64,000 nucleotides of DNA from Scolanthus callimorphus (Eukaryota; Cnidaria; Anthozoa; Actiniaria; Edwardsiidae). The notes under the pieces were generated by a model. The model was not told the origin of the DNA and did not search any database. It saw only the letters and a program-made list of their open reading frames with translations. Position 1 is the first letter of the stretch. Each line of letters opens with the position of its first letter. The position numbers were made by a program, and so were the translations under genes. Of this stretch, positions 55,901-64,000 are shown one piece after another. Location: positions 9,036,204 through 9,100,203 of the forward strand of contig CM066925.1 of NCBI GenBank assembly GCA_033964015.1, written 5' to 3'.

Positions 55901-58900
55901 TTGTTAATGACGTAGTCAATCTTGGCACCGATTGAATTATCGGCAAGGAGGCCATGTACCTTTTCAAGAGACAGAAACTACTGACTTAGCAACCAACAAG
56001 CGATCGTACGATGGTTGTCATCAAGGTCTGTGTTCCGTACAATATACTTCTTTACCTACATATGCAAATAGTCCACTTTCGACTATGTTCTACCAATGAA
56101 TAGGCATTTGCGGCACATAAATACAGTCGGAGCCTCAGTTTGAAGTCGAGAAAGTTGCGAATACCAACGAGTCCGAAAAGGTTCCAGAAGTTTATCTGTT
56201 GCTCAAGCTTCTCTAGTTTCTCGTTGGTATTCACAACTATCTTAACTTCAAACTGAGGCTCCCACTGTATTAATGCGCCGCTGATGCCTATGCAGCGGTA
56301 CAGAGAATATTGCCTATTTTAAACCACGTGATGTTTACAGGAAGAAAAATATTGTCTTTCTGACATTTTTTTCGGCATTTTCACGTGGATATGGAACCAT
56401 TTCAAAAGATGAAAACATCACATGATTTGAAATGGGTAATTTGTATACGGAGGTAACGAGTCTATTGTGCAGAGGTAAGCGACAAAAACAATAACTTAGA
56501 TCACACAAGCTCTGGATAATGAAAGCAAGTGAAAGAAGAGTTAATGAGATAATTTTTTACGCCTGGAAGAGGAAGTAACTCGGTGGTTTGAGCCGATTTC
56601 TTTCCGATAATTTCTAGGAATATTTATTTCTTCAAAAACTCGCGTTTTGCGTTTTGAATACAAATTTGAATTTCACGCCACAGAGATGTTGATCCTACGA
56701 CAGCTGAGTAACAACTGACTCATAAATGTGGGGGGCTTGCTCCTTTTATACCGGAACCTCGTGTTTAATTAGTATGAGACGAAGCAGTACTTACGATGTT
56801 AAGCAAAACAGGAAGCATCGCAGTGACACTCGCTACACCATGATGGGATGTCATACTGTCGTCCACCACGACAAGGGTCTCCACGTAAAACGTCTTGTTT
56901 CCGAAGTTGTTAGAACAGACAGGGACCGAGGAGCTACGTTTACCGGGTATTGGATCATCTGAAAGAGTAGTACAAACACAAGAGTCAGCTTTTTAATCCC
57001 GAACTCCCAGCCAAGCAAGCACTGCTCAGGTGTGTTAAGGCCTGATTTGAAAGGAGGCAGGGCTTATACGCGGATTCTTAAGGCAAGAACCAATTTTTGC
57101 AAATAACCACAATAGGAAAATAGTTGCAGGGATGGAACCTTGTATGAGTAACACGTATCCCAGCATTAACTGTTCCATAAGCAGTGCTCGGGAAAAACAA
57201 CTTTAGAGTATCTGTAAGTACCGTTTGAAATAAGCTTTAAATAAAAAACGAGGAAAACTTGTTGCCAATTTTCCTACTTTCTAACCCTAAATTCGTAATC
57301 GTCTATTCATTGACTATTACCAGAAACATATTACTTAGTTGAAACATGTAACGGCGATCCAAGCTGTAGACTATTGAGAGATGAATTTATGACCATATTT
57401 GGTCAATAATGAACTCTCGACTGCTAACCCAAGTAGGTTTTCTCTTAATACTATATCATTTTTCGCTCATATAAAGTAGAGCAATAGTGGTAAGTGATAA
57501 TAGACTAACATTTAACACCTTGAAGTCTTGCAACAACATTATTTTCAAAATCTGTTCAATTGTTTATTCTGCGAATATTCCGCAGCTTGGCACTAAAGTA
57601 ATATATGTTTGTTACACGTTTCAACTCACTTATATGTTTCTGCTATTACGAGATGTTCGCAGTTTAAATGGTCCTTTTTTCGTAAAACAAGGTTGGCTGC
57701 GTCATACACCACCCCAGCGAGTCCCATTCGAGTACAGATGTTTTGACCACTTAGGCCTAGGTTGATGATGTCATTTTAGTTCCGGGGGTGGCTTACAAGG
57801 ACAAAAGGGCTGGATACGCCCGTGCTTAATATCAAGAAAGTGCTGTCGTTTTTATGGCAAATCCGCGCGGGTTGCCTGTGGTGTTCATAACGTGACTCAG
57901 GCCCCTCGACGTGGGGTAAAAACAAAATGGCGACTAAGAGAAGGATGTTTCTCGAGTATCTGCAAGTTTTGGTCAATTTTCCTGCTTTTTTCGCTAAGAT
58001 ATGAGGAAAAGTACTTACAGACTTTCCAAATAAGGTAAGGGGGGATTTCCTAATAAGGAAGTTTTGCAACGTCGGCAAAACGACAGCTTTTGGCGAAATT
58101 TTCTTGATATGTCTTTCCTTTAGGCTGGGGCCAAACGAACAATGTATTTATGAACAAGCAATTTTGCATCGCTGTTATTATCCGCATCGCAATCTTACCC
58201 TTAACACCGCACCAGTGGCTGGGTTTCTTGGACACGCCCATATCACGTGCCAAATGTTGCAATTGTCCAGCAGATGTTTTGACGATCACGTGGGCTCGTT
58301 TGCTGTTTTTGTCTTGTCCCAGACGTAGTGGAAGAGGATTCACCATAAAGGTGCCCCTTTTGGTGCTGATGACGCCAGACTATAGAGTTAATAAAAAAAT
58401 TAAGAAAAAAACAATTTAAACAAAAAACAATGTGTAGTAACAGTAGGAGACGATGAGTAAGAGCTTTCATCTCACAAACTAGGCTATGGAGGCAGCATTT
58501 TGACTGACCTAGCTATTTTTAGAAGATGTTTTCTATTGTTTTCCAAAAGTCTGATTCCTTTGAAGGGCACAAAAGTCTTCATTATGGTCGGATATTGTTT
58601 AATATTCGTTTGCAACAGTGTTGCTCTTTTAATGTTAATAGTTATGCAGAATTCTAGCCTTGCCACAGCTGACTTACGATGAACAATAGAACACTGTTTC
58701 TAAAAATAGCTTGGCCAGTCAGAAGGCTGCCTCAAGAATGTATCTCAGATGGAAGCTCCAACTCATGCGCTCCTGATGATCATAGATGCACGTCAATGCC
58801 CCTTGCAAGATCCAGCACACGAAATGTTGGCCATCGTTTGAGATTTCCCGAACTTCATAGCCATTTCACTCTATCAACTATGGTCCTTTAGATACCCACT

Positions 58901-61654
58901 TACTAGCTCGTCACAATCCATTGCTGATCCCAGTCTTGCCAATAATCTGACCCTTGGACAGAATATTGTGGATTGTCAATACCCCTCTTAACATGCAGCC
59001 CAAGAAATGTTTGGGCATCGTTTGAAGTTTCCCGAACTTCATAGCCGTTTCACTCATTAACTATGGTCCTTTAGATACCCACTTACTAGCCCGTCACAAT
59101 CCATTCCTGATCGCAACTTTGCCAATGATCTTACCCTTGGACAAATGATTTTGGACTGACAATACCCCTCTCAACATGCAGCCCACAAAATTTGGGCATC
59201 GTTTGGAGTTTCCCGAACTTCATAACTTTCACTCTATTACTATGATCCTTTAGATGACCCACTTACCAGCCCATCACAATTGCTGATCGCAACTTTGCCA
59301 ATGATCTGACCCTTGGACATCGCATCTCCTAGATAGTGACACATTTTAGCTCTTTTCATTCGCCGGGCTCGTCCATGTTTGTCAACTACCTCGACAGCAA
59401 ACCGTGGTGTGAACAGCTTCGTATTTGGCACGGCTCGGATGTGCAGATCCTCTCCAAAAGCGGCAACCTATAGAAAGGACAAGAAAGAAAGTGTCTTCTC
59501 GTCATCGTGGGGGAACTCAAAGCGGTCCAAAGACAAGGAGGACTTAACGGGCTGCATTGAATAGCGCAAATTGCTGCCAGGCACGCCATGCAGCTTACAA
59601 TCATGCAAATGACTGATTTACATTATATGCCTCCGAGGACCAGGCCATTGCACCGGGAGACAATCCCCTACTCTTACGAAGAGTGCAATGGGCTCTTTAG
59701 CGTCCACCTTGAACAGGTGTTAAAAGCCAGGGGTCAGTTCCTAGAAGGTCAGTTAAGAGTTATCTGTAGATAAACGCTTATTCAACGGATAAATCCTGAA
59801 CAAAACCTATACAACAGATAACTTTTATCCATGGATAACTTTATCCAACCTTTCAGGAACCGGCCCCAGGAAGGCAATACGGGACCTCGGTTGATTGTCT
59901 CATCCGAAATAGTTTCTCATACATCGTGTGCAGGCTGAAGAAGATTAGAAATTTGTGGTCCCTGCATTTTCACTATCCGGCCTCCCCTTTCTGAAATTCC
60001 TGGATCCGCTCCAAGCGTGCATCAGTAATTTAGCTACTTTTATACCTTGAAGAAGGCTGGCTCTGGCTTTTCGCTGCTGTGAAGAGATCGCTGTCGCAGC
60101 TCGAGTCCATGGGATAAGTCATTTGACAGGAAATCCCCTCTTTCGTTAACCCGAATTGGATGGATGATTTCATAATCTAAAATGTTAACGCGTGTCGTTA
60201 GCGTGACTCAGAATTCGTCGTAGGCGAATCAAACCATGACCCTTTTCATTTTTACTCTCTTGTTGTTAAGTTTCCGGTGTGGTTTGTATTAGGGGTGGAC
60301 TACTATTACAGGGAAATTCAATGTCAAGAGAAATTCTATCTAAAAATGACTCCCACACGGCAAACTTGTAGGAATTTGTGTTAGTCCCGTTAGGAAATCT
60401 TGATCACAAAGGGGGTATATTTAGAATATATAGGGATTTGTATAGAAAAGTATCCACACCCTTCAAAAGGCCGAATACGAATCGAATTGATGCACGCCTT
60501 AAAAAAAATATTTTTTTGGCCACACGTTGCTCGAATAACTAAAAACAATTTGTTAACAAGTAACACGCTTACCGTCAGTTTCATCAAGTTCTCGGCCGAA
60601 AAATCTTTCTTGGTATGCTTGTGTCACGTTCTCGTTAAGTTTCTGTAAATTGAAATAGAAAGGTTTTAGTTAGTGGTAATTTATTTATGGAAATGCTTGC
60701 TTTATATCCAAGTTGAGAAGCCACGTGATTGTATAACACTTTTTAGTATATAATTACTCATAAGCGATTCCGCGCGCTGATTGGTCGAGACGTTCGGAAC
60801 ATTTTGCTATATTACCCTTTAGTATAAACCAACTAATGGTCTATTACAAGTCCTGCATTCTGATTGGCTGAGTTACTAATGGTCTAATGGTCTGGCAAAA
60901 CCACCACCTTTCTTTGCAAGAAAACTTTATTTTTTCAACATAAAATAATGGAATTCATTGCCAAAACTGACCAACTAGTTGGTTTATACTAAAACAATTA
61001 GACCTCTCGTCCTCATGTGCTATGATATCAATAGACCATTCGGCCTTCGGACTCATGGTCTATTCATCATAGCACATTAGGTGAATATAACTTCGAAAGC
61101 ATTTATTACGAGAAGCTAAAAAAATTCCCCTCAATCCAATTTTTTTGGTCAAAAAAGTTCAAAGTCGCTCGAGTAATTATACTAAAACAATTAGTCGCCT
61201 TAGGCTCGGCAAATATCGGCGAAATGTCACCTCGACTTCGTCTCGGTGACTATTGGCCGATATTTACGTCGCCTTTGGCGACTAATTGTTAAATACGAAA
61301 AAAGGGGTCGCATTAACACTAAAACCTCACCGTGCAAAAGAAAATAATAAATTTTAATCTCAGTGCCATTTTTATTCCGGTTCCATTCAAAAACTGAAAA
61401 TAAAAACAGATCCTTTTTTGTGTCCTTTTTGTGTTCTTTTCCTTTTTTCACAAAATACCTTTAAACTCGCCTGGGAAAGATAGACCTAATCATTCGTAAA
61501 TGTCGTAATTGCTTCCATGCCTTATTTTATTGTTAAAGAAAGCATAAAAGGGATATAGAGAAGAAAAAAACATACGGAAAAATACCTGAAAGCTTTTCCC
61601 ATGCACTTGGATGAGATAGCACACAGAGATTAAGACAAAAAAGACACGGGCCAT
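44724..61654 (-). CDS. Gene B: secreted ADAMTS-type zinc metalloproteinase, 18 exons, 680 aa, no spacer
   Basis: Extracellular protease of the ADAMTS family (cleavage of matrix or secreted proteins). Exons: 61586-61654, 60573-60642, 60046-60176, 59267-59467, 58247-58379, 56795-56958, 55876-55959, 54745-54869, 54282-54310, 52992-53097, 51352-51495, 50602-50758, 49456-49554, 48741-48889, 47347-47410, 46826-46928, 45906-46036 and 44724-44807. All phases match and the sum is 2,043 nt, exactly 681 codons. Order: signal peptide, propeptide, catalytic domain, disintegrin-like, TSP1, cysteine-rich. Catalytic residues are intact. Usual ADAMTS proteins continue into a spacer and more TSP1 repeats; this one stops at CNGDGSSC. 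The start ATG at 61652-61654 opens a clear signal peptide. No frameshift was seen, unlike in gene A. Confidence 0.88.
45290..45600. mobile_element. Palindromic element, AGTATAAACCAACTAGTTG family
   Basis: Contains TAGTATAAACCAACTAGTTG and, inverted, CATTAGTTGGTTTATACTAA, next to a palindrome around TGTGCTATGAT. A reversed, rearranged copy lies at about 60820-61085, and a relative at 35340-35620. Confidence 0.55.
46146..46460. repeat. Dispersed repeat GGGGTACTC...AAAATGA (copy 1)
   Basis: Runs of TATTTTTTGGGTATGAAATT-like units; a second copy lies at 50788-51085, both in introns of gene B. Related GGGGTACT-edged sequences occur near 49697 and 54400-54720. Confidence 0.6.
47347..48889 (-). CDS. 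Gene B exons 14-15: end of the disintegrin-like domain and the thrombospondin type 1 repeat
   Basis: Exon 14 (48741-48889, phase 0-2) has [15 protein letters not shown] and the TSP1 start [20 protein letters not shown] then RACTNPA; the WxxW tryptophans (here W..W..W) and the CSxTCGGG motif are intact, suggesting C-mannosylation and O-fucosylation sites. Exon 15 (47347-47410, phase 2-0) completes it with [20 protein letters not shown]. Six cysteines fit the family. In ADAMTS enzymes the central TSP1 helps substrate and matrix binding. Confidence 0.9.
47831..48070. mobile_element. MITE, TIR AAAGGGGCACTCGCACGC
   Basis: 240 bp bounded by AAAGGGGCACTCGCACGCTT and its complement, in the intron between exons 14 and 15 of gene B. 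Confidence 0.75.
48288..48540. repeat. Dispersed repeat GGAGCTCCTTAGCGGCCGAA (copy 1)
   Basis: About 250 bp, highly similar to 50325-50575 and including GTATACGATCGACTTC and CAACCCAA. Ends GGAGCTCC / GGGAGCTCCGCT are weakly inverted. The two copies flank exon 14 and lie in introns of the same gene. Confidence 0.7.
48931..49245. repeat. 105-bp tandem repeat, three near-identical copies
   Basis: Units start at 48931, 49036 and 49141 with GCCAGCCAGCCCGAGAGAGA. The 105-bp period is a multiple of three, so long open frames arise on the minus strand in more than one frame. It sits in the intron between exons 13 and 14 of gene B. Confidence 0.9.
49456..50758 (-). CDS. Gene B exons 12-13: ADAMTS disintegrin-like domain
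   Basis: Exon 12 (50602-50758, phase 2 to 0) encodes [20 protein letters not shown] then [12 protein letters not shown] (family CL.d.P.....LPG..Y....QC...FG). Exon 13 (49456-49554, phase 0-0) encodes [16 protein letters not shown] then [12 protein letters not shown] (family iC..LwC.....C.T...paadGT.Cg..k). It runs on into WCRYGQCV in the next exon. The serine run is unusual but in frame. Confidence 0.85.
50325..50580. repeat. Dispersed repeat GGAGCTCCTTAGCGGCCGAA (copy 2)
   Basis: Second copy of the 48288-48540 repeat. It ends about 20 bp from the donor of disintegrin exon 12. Confidence 0.7.
51352..56958 (-). CDS. Gene B exons 6-11: ADAMTS catalytic (reprolysin) domain
   Basis: Starts at [20 protein letters not shown] (about residue 222), continues [20 protein letters not shown], then a DSFCQWSH segment and [26 protein letters not shown], and the zinc site HETGHNLGSEHD (His366, Glu367, His370, His376), formed across the exon 10/11 junction (AA+T gives Asn). 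The Met-turn is VNIMSG. The C-terminal [13 protein letters not shown] matches the family W..CS...I..FL. Exon 9 (54282-54310) is a 29-nt microexon encoding part of [10 protein letters not shown]. All ligands and the catalytic Glu are present, so activity is expected. Confidence 0.9.
51920..52180. mobile_element. MITE, TIR CATTCGCCTTTGTCAC family (copy 2)
   Basis: About 261 bp, bounded by CATTCGCCTTTGTCACGCGC and TGTGACAAAGGCGAATG, close in sequence to 3729-3979. Confidence 0.7.
52412..52980. repeat. 122-bp tandem array next to the zinc-site exon
   Basis: Units recur at 52412, 52537, 52659, 52781 and 52903 (125, then 122-bp steps), each containing ACCAACCACAGGAAGCC and TCTTACTGGGCCGTCACG. Read on the minus strand, each unit has GGCCCAGTAAGACTAGTTAT, resembling the real donor region of exon 10, GGCACAAGTAAGTTTAGTTA. 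Confidence 0.85.
54008..54264. mobile_element. MITE, TIR TAGAGCGGATTTCACATGAC family (copy 3)
   Basis: 257 bp, TA-flanked, ending 17 bp before the 29-nt microexon of gene B (54282-54310) and 11 bp from its donor signal. Confidence 0.75.
55115..55270. mobile_element. MITE, TIR ACAGTAAAAACCCGC (copy 2)
   Basis: Ends ACAGAAAAAAAACCCGCGTA and the complement of GGCGGGTTTTTACTGT, with inner AAGAACCTAGAATTTTAG. In the intron between exons 7 and 8 of gene B. Confidence 0.65.
58247..61654 (-). CDS. Gene B exons 1-5: signal peptide and reprolysin propeptide
   Basis: Signal peptide [19 protein letters not shown], then propeptide residues to about 201. Recognisable family strings: [17 protein letters not shown] (family ye.v.P.r....G.fls), [20 protein letters not shown] with PRFAVEVV (family af...l.L.L.pn..fl.p.f), the cysteine-switch region [12 protein letters not shown] then VAISNCDGL, and [20 protein letters not shown]. 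The propeptide keeps the enzyme latent. I see no canonical RxKR furin site at the boundary; GKRS after HDPIP is the nearest basic motif. Exon 4 has degenerate tandem copies of its 3' edge in the following intron. Confidence 0.85.
58800..59266. repeat. Tandem partial copies of propeptide exon 4 edge
   Basis: Donor-like ACTTAC blocks occur at 58898, 59082 and the real 59261. In each, the sequence beyond reads as a degenerate copy of the last about 60 bp of exon 4 ([17 protein letters not shown] region). The two extra copies have a shifted frame and end in stops. Confidence 0.75.
60820..61085. mobile_element. Palindromic element, AGTATAAACCAACTAGTTG family (copy 2)
   Basis: Inverted relative of 45290-45600, including TTAGTATAAACCAACTAATG and the TGTGCTATGATATCAATAGA palindrome half. 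In intron 1 of gene B. Confidence 0.55.
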
Positions 61655-62033
61655 TGCTGCAACAATCAATGAAGTCAGATGTGTTCTGCTCGACTTGCGA
61701 ATGTCTTGCAGACTGACCAAAGATCGTTGAATTCAACATTATTTAGCTACGTACATGTCCGTGTAACAAAGAGTGCTTTACCGACTGAGGAGTTGATATT
61801 GTGCTTCTAGGAAACGGCTTGAGTTTGGAAAACTTTTTACAACGTCGCTTGGGGCGGAACGTGGACGAAAACATTAATTGCTGTTTAATACTTTTCTGTA
61901 CTACTTTCAGGTGGGTACTTAAGCAGTCATTAAAAACTGGTAAAACAATTGTAAAACAGTAAAATGTGATACTTATTTCCTGAGCCCATCATGCAAAGTG
62001 TTAACACAGGGCCGTAGCAAGCTTCGCAAAACT

Positions 62034-62065
<32 letters not shown>
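62034..62065 (+). repeat. Poly-G run, 32 bases
   Basis: An uninterrupted run of 32 G, followed by TGGCAGAGGGGGCACGACAT. It creates a polyproline open frame on the minus strand. Exact length is likely to be unreliable. Confidence 0.9.
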
Positions 62066-62066
<1 letters not shown>

Positions 62067-62591
62067 GGCAGAGGGGGCACGACATCTAAAAAAGTATTGG
62101 GGAACGTTGAAACTTTTGCGCGCGAGCGCGCAGAAATGTAGACCCCAGCTTGTGAAATTACCGCATGTTTGGGGGACTTTGATATGCAGGGTGCAAAATC
62201 GGGAATTTTAAGGATTGATTGGGGAAAATGGGGGAGCACGGTACCCCCGGCCCCTAAGAGCGCCACGGCAATTCCAATGCTTCTATAAGCTGTCGACACC
62301 TACTAAGACAGGTTTAAAGAGCCTCTGTCAGCCTCCATTTTGTCAGCCTAGCAACATACCGAGACAGAGAAAGCACCATTTCTTTCGGCTGATTTAGGGG
62401 ATGTAGTGCAATAATTCCGATTGAATTCGATAAATGAATAATAAAACTTTGTTTTTAGAAGACTATTTCAAGATTTCTGCACGTAATTCGTTGTCTGATA
62501 TCAACTGAAAACAATAACAAAGGAGTGGCTGACAAGGGCTCTTTAATACATTCCTTCGATGAGAAACGAAAAAATAAATCACTTTAAAGCC

Positions 62592-63220
62592 AAAGACGCT
62601 CAAGCGTCCCCTCCCCCCTAGAGTGCAATAATGAGTCGATTCTTGGAATATCTCCATTATTTGATTCAGATTCGATTCAGTAATGCATTCGGCATGGGAA
62701 AACGTTTTTCCATTTGAACTCGGGTTTCGGCTAGATTATCTTCCTGACATCACGCTCAGGCTTTATGCTTCCTGCAATATCCCTGGTAATATTGATCAAC
62801 AACTTCTTCACTAAATGATCGAGGTCGAGGGAGAGATTTATCAGGCTCGTAAAGTCTACCAGGCCCGCCACATAGGCGATTGTTTTGTTTACATTTGAAA
62901 AGCTTCAACAACCCTGCAGAATGATATGGAAACAGGTCAAAACTTCCCTAAGAGTAACAAATTAAGTTATCGTGAGCTTTTCGTTGTATTTTTCAAAGCT
63001 TAATTTAGCTTTGTTTAAACTCTAAAACAAATGGCTCCCTGTTGATTTTTCCATATATGAAGCACATCCGTCGTCTATCGGCCATTCAAAAAGCGAAAAC
63101 CCAGTTCAAATCTAAAGACGTTTTCCCGAAGCCGAAAGTATTATTGAATCGAAAAATGATCCAATATTCTAATAATCATAACTCATTAGTGCCCCCTAAG
63201 GGGGACGCTTGAGCGTCTTT
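62592..63220. mobile_element. Inverted-repeat element, AAAGACGCTCAAGCGTCCCC
   Basis: About 630 bp with ends AAAGACGCTCAAGCGTCCCC and the complement; complementarity continues inward as ATAATGAGT...GATTC. No coding potential recognised. Confidence 0.65.
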
Positions 63221-64000
63221 CGCTGTAAAGCTGACTATCTTCTTGTGTGAGCGCAGAATCTTATAAAGCATTGATTCTTTTTATACCTTGAATTGTGAAT
63301 TGTGATTCAGGACATTTTGGAATTAGCGCTATAATAAAAGTTACCTTGATTGTGAATTGTGATTCAGGACATTTTGGAATTAGCGCTATGATAAAAAGTT
63401 ACAAGAAAACAGCCCGTCACTTCGTGACGCTAGAAGACTCAACCTGAGTGCCCCCTTCCATAAACTGCTTTTTACTAATGACCTCCCTTTAAGAAAGTCA
63501 CCCTGCCCCATGCCTTTTTTGTATGTTTTGCACTGGTCTCCCTGATTTTTTGGTGTCTGTCGTCCGAAGAACGTGCTAAAAATTGAAAACGCAAGCCTAT
63601 TACACAGAAAACCCATTTGACATCGGAATTGTTTGTATGCTTATTATATCTCAGTAAGGGAAGAGAAGAAACAGGTAAAGTAAAATTGTTCTAAGAAATT
63701 TTTAGTTTATCATAGGACTTTTTTTAGAGAATTTCATTCATGGCTTAGCGTGCGCTCTGTAAAGGCAGTGCCAGTGGTGTAAGCTTGTACAAACTTGAAT
63801 GAGAATTTTTCTCAGCTCAAATCTTTCGAATTAAAATTATCCCTGCACATAATAAGTAATAGTAAGTGTTCTGTAATAGAACCATTAAGTTTGGATGTCT
63901 ATGGTGCTTTTGGCTGAGGGAAATGAGTTCTTTCTTAGTTTACGTGGGAGATTTCAACATGGCCGCGATGGCGGCTTTGTCCCTCGCTGAAAAAAACGCT

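Larger units (their letters stand above)
61655..64000. other. Upstream flank of gene B
   Basis: The 5' UTR and promoter of gene B should lie just above 61654; no clear TATA box seen. Contents: a 32-base G run (62034-62065), a repeat copy (62330-62545), an inverted-repeat element (62592-63220) and a two-copy tandem repeat of about 62 bp (63285-63402, GAATTGTGATTCAGGACATT). At the very edge, 63959-64000 on the plus strand has an open ATG frame (MAAMAALSLAEKNA) that may be a gene start or chance. Confidence 0.45.

Noticed and set aside
61973..62299. Minus-strand polyproline open frame
   Set aside because: Its proline run is only the complement of the poly-G run; no other coding signal.

Overview
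This is animal nuclear DNA: AT-rich, intron-rich and dense in small inverted-repeat transposons. The domain repertoire (F-type lectin, PA14, SRCR, MAM, uromodulin-type D8C, pentraxin-like, type C LGR receptor) points to an anthozoan cnidarian, most likely a stony coral. That taxonomic call is inference from domain types and repeat style, not from a search. I found no prokaryotic features, tRNA genes or CRISPR arrays.

Two genes fill most of the window, both on the minus strand and arranged head to tail. Gene A (38793 down to 119, 36 exons assembled by eye from GT-AG sites and reading-frame phase) encodes a predicted protein of about 2,212 residues: signal peptide, SRCR, F-type-lectin-like domain, PA14-like domain, an unrecognised cysteine-containing domain, MAM, three LDLa, MAM, MAM, D8C, pentraxin-like, MAM, CUB, LRR N-cap, four leucine-rich repeats, then a seven-helix receptor of the relaxin-receptor/LGR class. 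I know of no described receptor with this ectodomain; it is the main discovery candidate here. Two exons (SRCR and 7TM) each carry an apparent one-base deletion. Restoring one base in each makes the coding length an exact multiple of three, so they are either sequencing errors or marks of a decaying gene.

Gene B (61654 down to 44724, 18 exons, all phases matching) encodes a secreted ADAMTS-type zinc metalloproteinase of 680 residues: signal peptide, propeptide, catalytic domain with an intact zinc site, disintegrin-like, one TSP1 and cysteine-rich domain. It stops exactly at the end of the cysteine-rich domain and has no spacer.

Introns, the 6 kb intergenic gap (38794-44723) and the upstream flank (61655-64000) are packed with repeats: a foldback element with a 9-bp target duplication, two Mutator-like elements with 9-bp duplications, several MITE families, LINE 3' tails, minisatellites, and a fragment of the 5' end of 18S rRNA. 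In gene B, two separate tandem arrays look like amplified exon/intron junctions. The two genes have no obvious shared pathway: one is a large adhesion-like receptor, the other an extracellular-matrix protease.
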